From the NCBI GenBank assembly GCA_037969175.1, contig JBBKWX010000211.1:1-14383 (forward strand): a stretch of DNA of 14,383 nt, written 5' to 3'. The first letter of the stretch is position 1; every line of letters starts with the position of its first letter. A program made the position numbers and the translations under genes. The notes beneath the pieces were generated by a model. It did no database searches and was not told the DNA's origin. It was given only the letters and a program-made list of their open reading frames with translations. Below are positions 13,108 through 14,383 of this stretch, one piece after another. The stretch comes from JBBKWX01 sp037969175 (GTDB lineage Bacteria; Bacteroidota; Bacteroidia; AKYH767-A; JBBKVM01).

Positions 13108-14383
13108 ATAGCTTAGTCGCTAACACCACCGACTTTTTAACTTTCACAGTTTCGCCTTTTCCATCGAATGCTTCCAGTAGTATGACATAAATCCCAACAC
13201 GCGCTTTTTCACGTTCGTCGGTTATGCCATCCCAGGAGTATGCACCAGAAGTGCCCATCGGTTGGTTTTGGATCAATGCGCGAACCTGGCGGCCTCTGGA
13301 ATCATAAATAGTGATCGTTCCATTCATACCCGGACTATTAAACGTATAAACCAAATTCACCACGTCATCTACACCGTCGTTATCCGGTGAAAAAACCTGT
13401 GGCTCTACGGCTAATGTTCCGCCGGTAGATATCAGTTCTGCATACTGACTATTGCGATAACCCGGAGTTGCAAAGCCGGCATCTTGTGCAGCAGAATGCC
13501 AGTTAGTACTGTCATTGCTTGCACGGAAATAATTTACTCTTTCAAGAGAGATTCCTTTCACATCTGTCAACAAAGGAAAATGAATATTCTCGGTATACCT
13601 GAATTCGTCAACCCGCATATTATTGGGACCAACAAGTACTGCATATCCATTTGCATTGTTGTATGAAGGCATGGATGTCATGTTCAAAAATGCATTCGGA
13701 TTCTGGATCTTATAAAATGGTTTTACTTTATCCTGACTTGCAGAAAGTACTATGAAATCACCGGGAAAAATCAGATAGCTCTCTGCACTTACAGCAACCA
13801 CAGTGGTCAACTCACCTGTATCATAATTAGCATTTGCAAGCGATAATTTATTCAGATCAAGGATACGGTTAGAACGATTATATACCTCCACAAAATCATT
13901 GCTGTTTGTATACGGGTTAAATAAAATTTCATTAATGATAAGATCACCTGCCTGCATTGTATCTGCAATAGCAAACCGTGCAGAACGAGGTTGAGCAATA
14001 GCATTTCCAATACAATCTTTTGCTGTGTTTGCTACTTGAACCGTATAGATAGTTCCTTGTGTAAACACAGCAGGGGCTGTTAGTTCTACCGCTTTATAGT
14101 CGGCGCCAAAATGTGTAACACTTAATGGATTCCCTAAACCCGGAAGCAGGGTATATGCATTTACATCTTTGATGCTGACAGAATCCATGGGTTCATTAAA
14201 ATAAACAATAACCTTTGATGCACCGCTAATAGCAGCACGCAAAACTACAGGTCCGGAATTATCTACCAGAGTTCCTGCTATCGAGTTGATCGCTCCCGGG
14301 GTTCCTCCTTTTACTGCGACAGAAGCTTTCCAATTATTTACATTCAAACATGTAAAGGTTGGATCAACTCGCTCGAGCGACCA
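13106..14383 (-). CDS. Lamin-tail-domain secreted protein, 3' part only
   Basis: The reading frame is open through the window edge, so this is the last 425 residues of a larger protein. A TTG at 14347 can be read as a start, but the 12 codons before it (WSLERVDPTFTC) complete the end of a lamin tail domain and show the gene begins outside. Residues 1-32 are that domain's end (SLERV, then GGTPGAINS). About 42-140 is an SbsA-type Ig-like domain (VIVYFNEPMD). About 146-312 is a second, complete lamin tail domain (GDLIINEILFNP, later SLERVNYF and FATPGYRNS). The rest begins FSPDNDGVDD (331) and ends in a FlgD-like/gliding-motility-type beta sandwich (WDGITDE...GIYVILLEAFDG), a likely T9SS-exported C-terminus. 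It is probably a large surface protein; its partners are outside the window. Confidence 0.85.
   Translation of the reverse strand, partial: WSLERVDPTFTCLNVNNWKASVAVKGGTPGAINSIAGTLVDNSGPVVLRAAISGASKVIVYFNEPMDSVSIKDVNAYTLLPGLGNPLSVTHFGADYKAVELTAPAVFTQGTIYTVQVANTAKDCIGNAIAQPRSARFAIADTMQAGDLIINEILFNPYTNSNDFVEVYNRSNRILDLNKLSLANANYDTGELTTVVAVSAESYLIFPGDFIVLSASQDKVKPFYKIQNPNAFLNMTSMPSYNNANGYAVLVGPNNMRVDEFRYTENIHFPLLTDVKGISLERVNYFRASNDSTNWHSAAQDAGFATPGYRNSQYAELISTGGTLAVEPQVFSPDNDGVDDVVNLVYTFNSPGMNGTITIYDSRGRQVRALIQNQPMGTSGAYSWDGITDEREKARVGIYVILLEAFDGKGETVKVKKSVVLATKL

Noticed and set aside
14345..14347. TTG start for the lamin-tail protein
   Set aside because: In-frame codons before it encode SLERVDP, the conserved end of a lamin tail domain, so the gene continues beyond the window.

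Overview
The window reads as a piece of a low-GC Bacteroidota (Bacteroidetes) chromosome. The evidence is a type IX secretion (T9SS) type A sorting domain on a VCBS/UnbV protein, a DUF5916 outer-membrane barrel, a DUF5777 barrel, a tRNA_anti-like OB-fold protein, a Bacteroidetes-type short RpoD-like sigma factor, and two matches to the Bacteroidetes -7 promoter box (TAnnTTTG). Almost every gene product carries a signal peptide ending in AQ, SQ or similar. I cannot place it below phylum. No tRNA, rRNA, CRISPR array, intact insertion sequence or phage gene is visible.

Layout. (1) 26-2301, plus strand: a tight four-gene operon, probably continuing from before the window, for a membrane-anchored OB-fold protein, a stand-alone PAS protein, a secreted YceI-family protein and a DUF5777 barrel. 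(2) 2303-4310, minus strand: two one-pass membrane proteins separated by 1 nt. Each has a periplasmic TPR-like/coiled-coil part; one ends in a degenerate histidine-kinase ATPase fold and the other has no kinase at all. (3) 4676-5518, plus strand, divergent from pair 2: an RpoD-like sigma factor whose promoter-melting Trp-Trp pair is Cys-Cys and which lacks region 1.2. (4) 5520-7328, minus: a secreted FG-GAP/VCBS and ASPIC/UnbV protein with a T9SS signal, probably its own transcription unit. (5) 7467-12327, minus: an operon of an M61-type metallopeptidase with PDZ domain, a small lipocalin-like protein and a DUF5916 barrel, ending in a likely intrinsic terminator. (6) 12328-13105: 778 bp without an intact gene, full of repeats, hairpins and possible remnants. 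(7) 13106 to the window end, minus: the 3' part of a large secreted lamin-tail-domain protein.

How the parts may work together. Most products are exported, so the window is largely about the cell envelope. The most unusual part is 2303-5518: a divergent pair of signalling units (pseudokinase plus kinase-less partner, and an atypical sigma factor) sharing a 365-bp control region. A membrane signal feeding an alternative transcription programme is an attractive reading, but it is inference from gene position and lost residues only. The second notable item is the leader of the M61 operon, where a terminator-like stem-loop sits 11 nt before the start codon, downstream of a good -7 box and a boxA-like sequence. 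This could be an attenuated or antiterminated leader.
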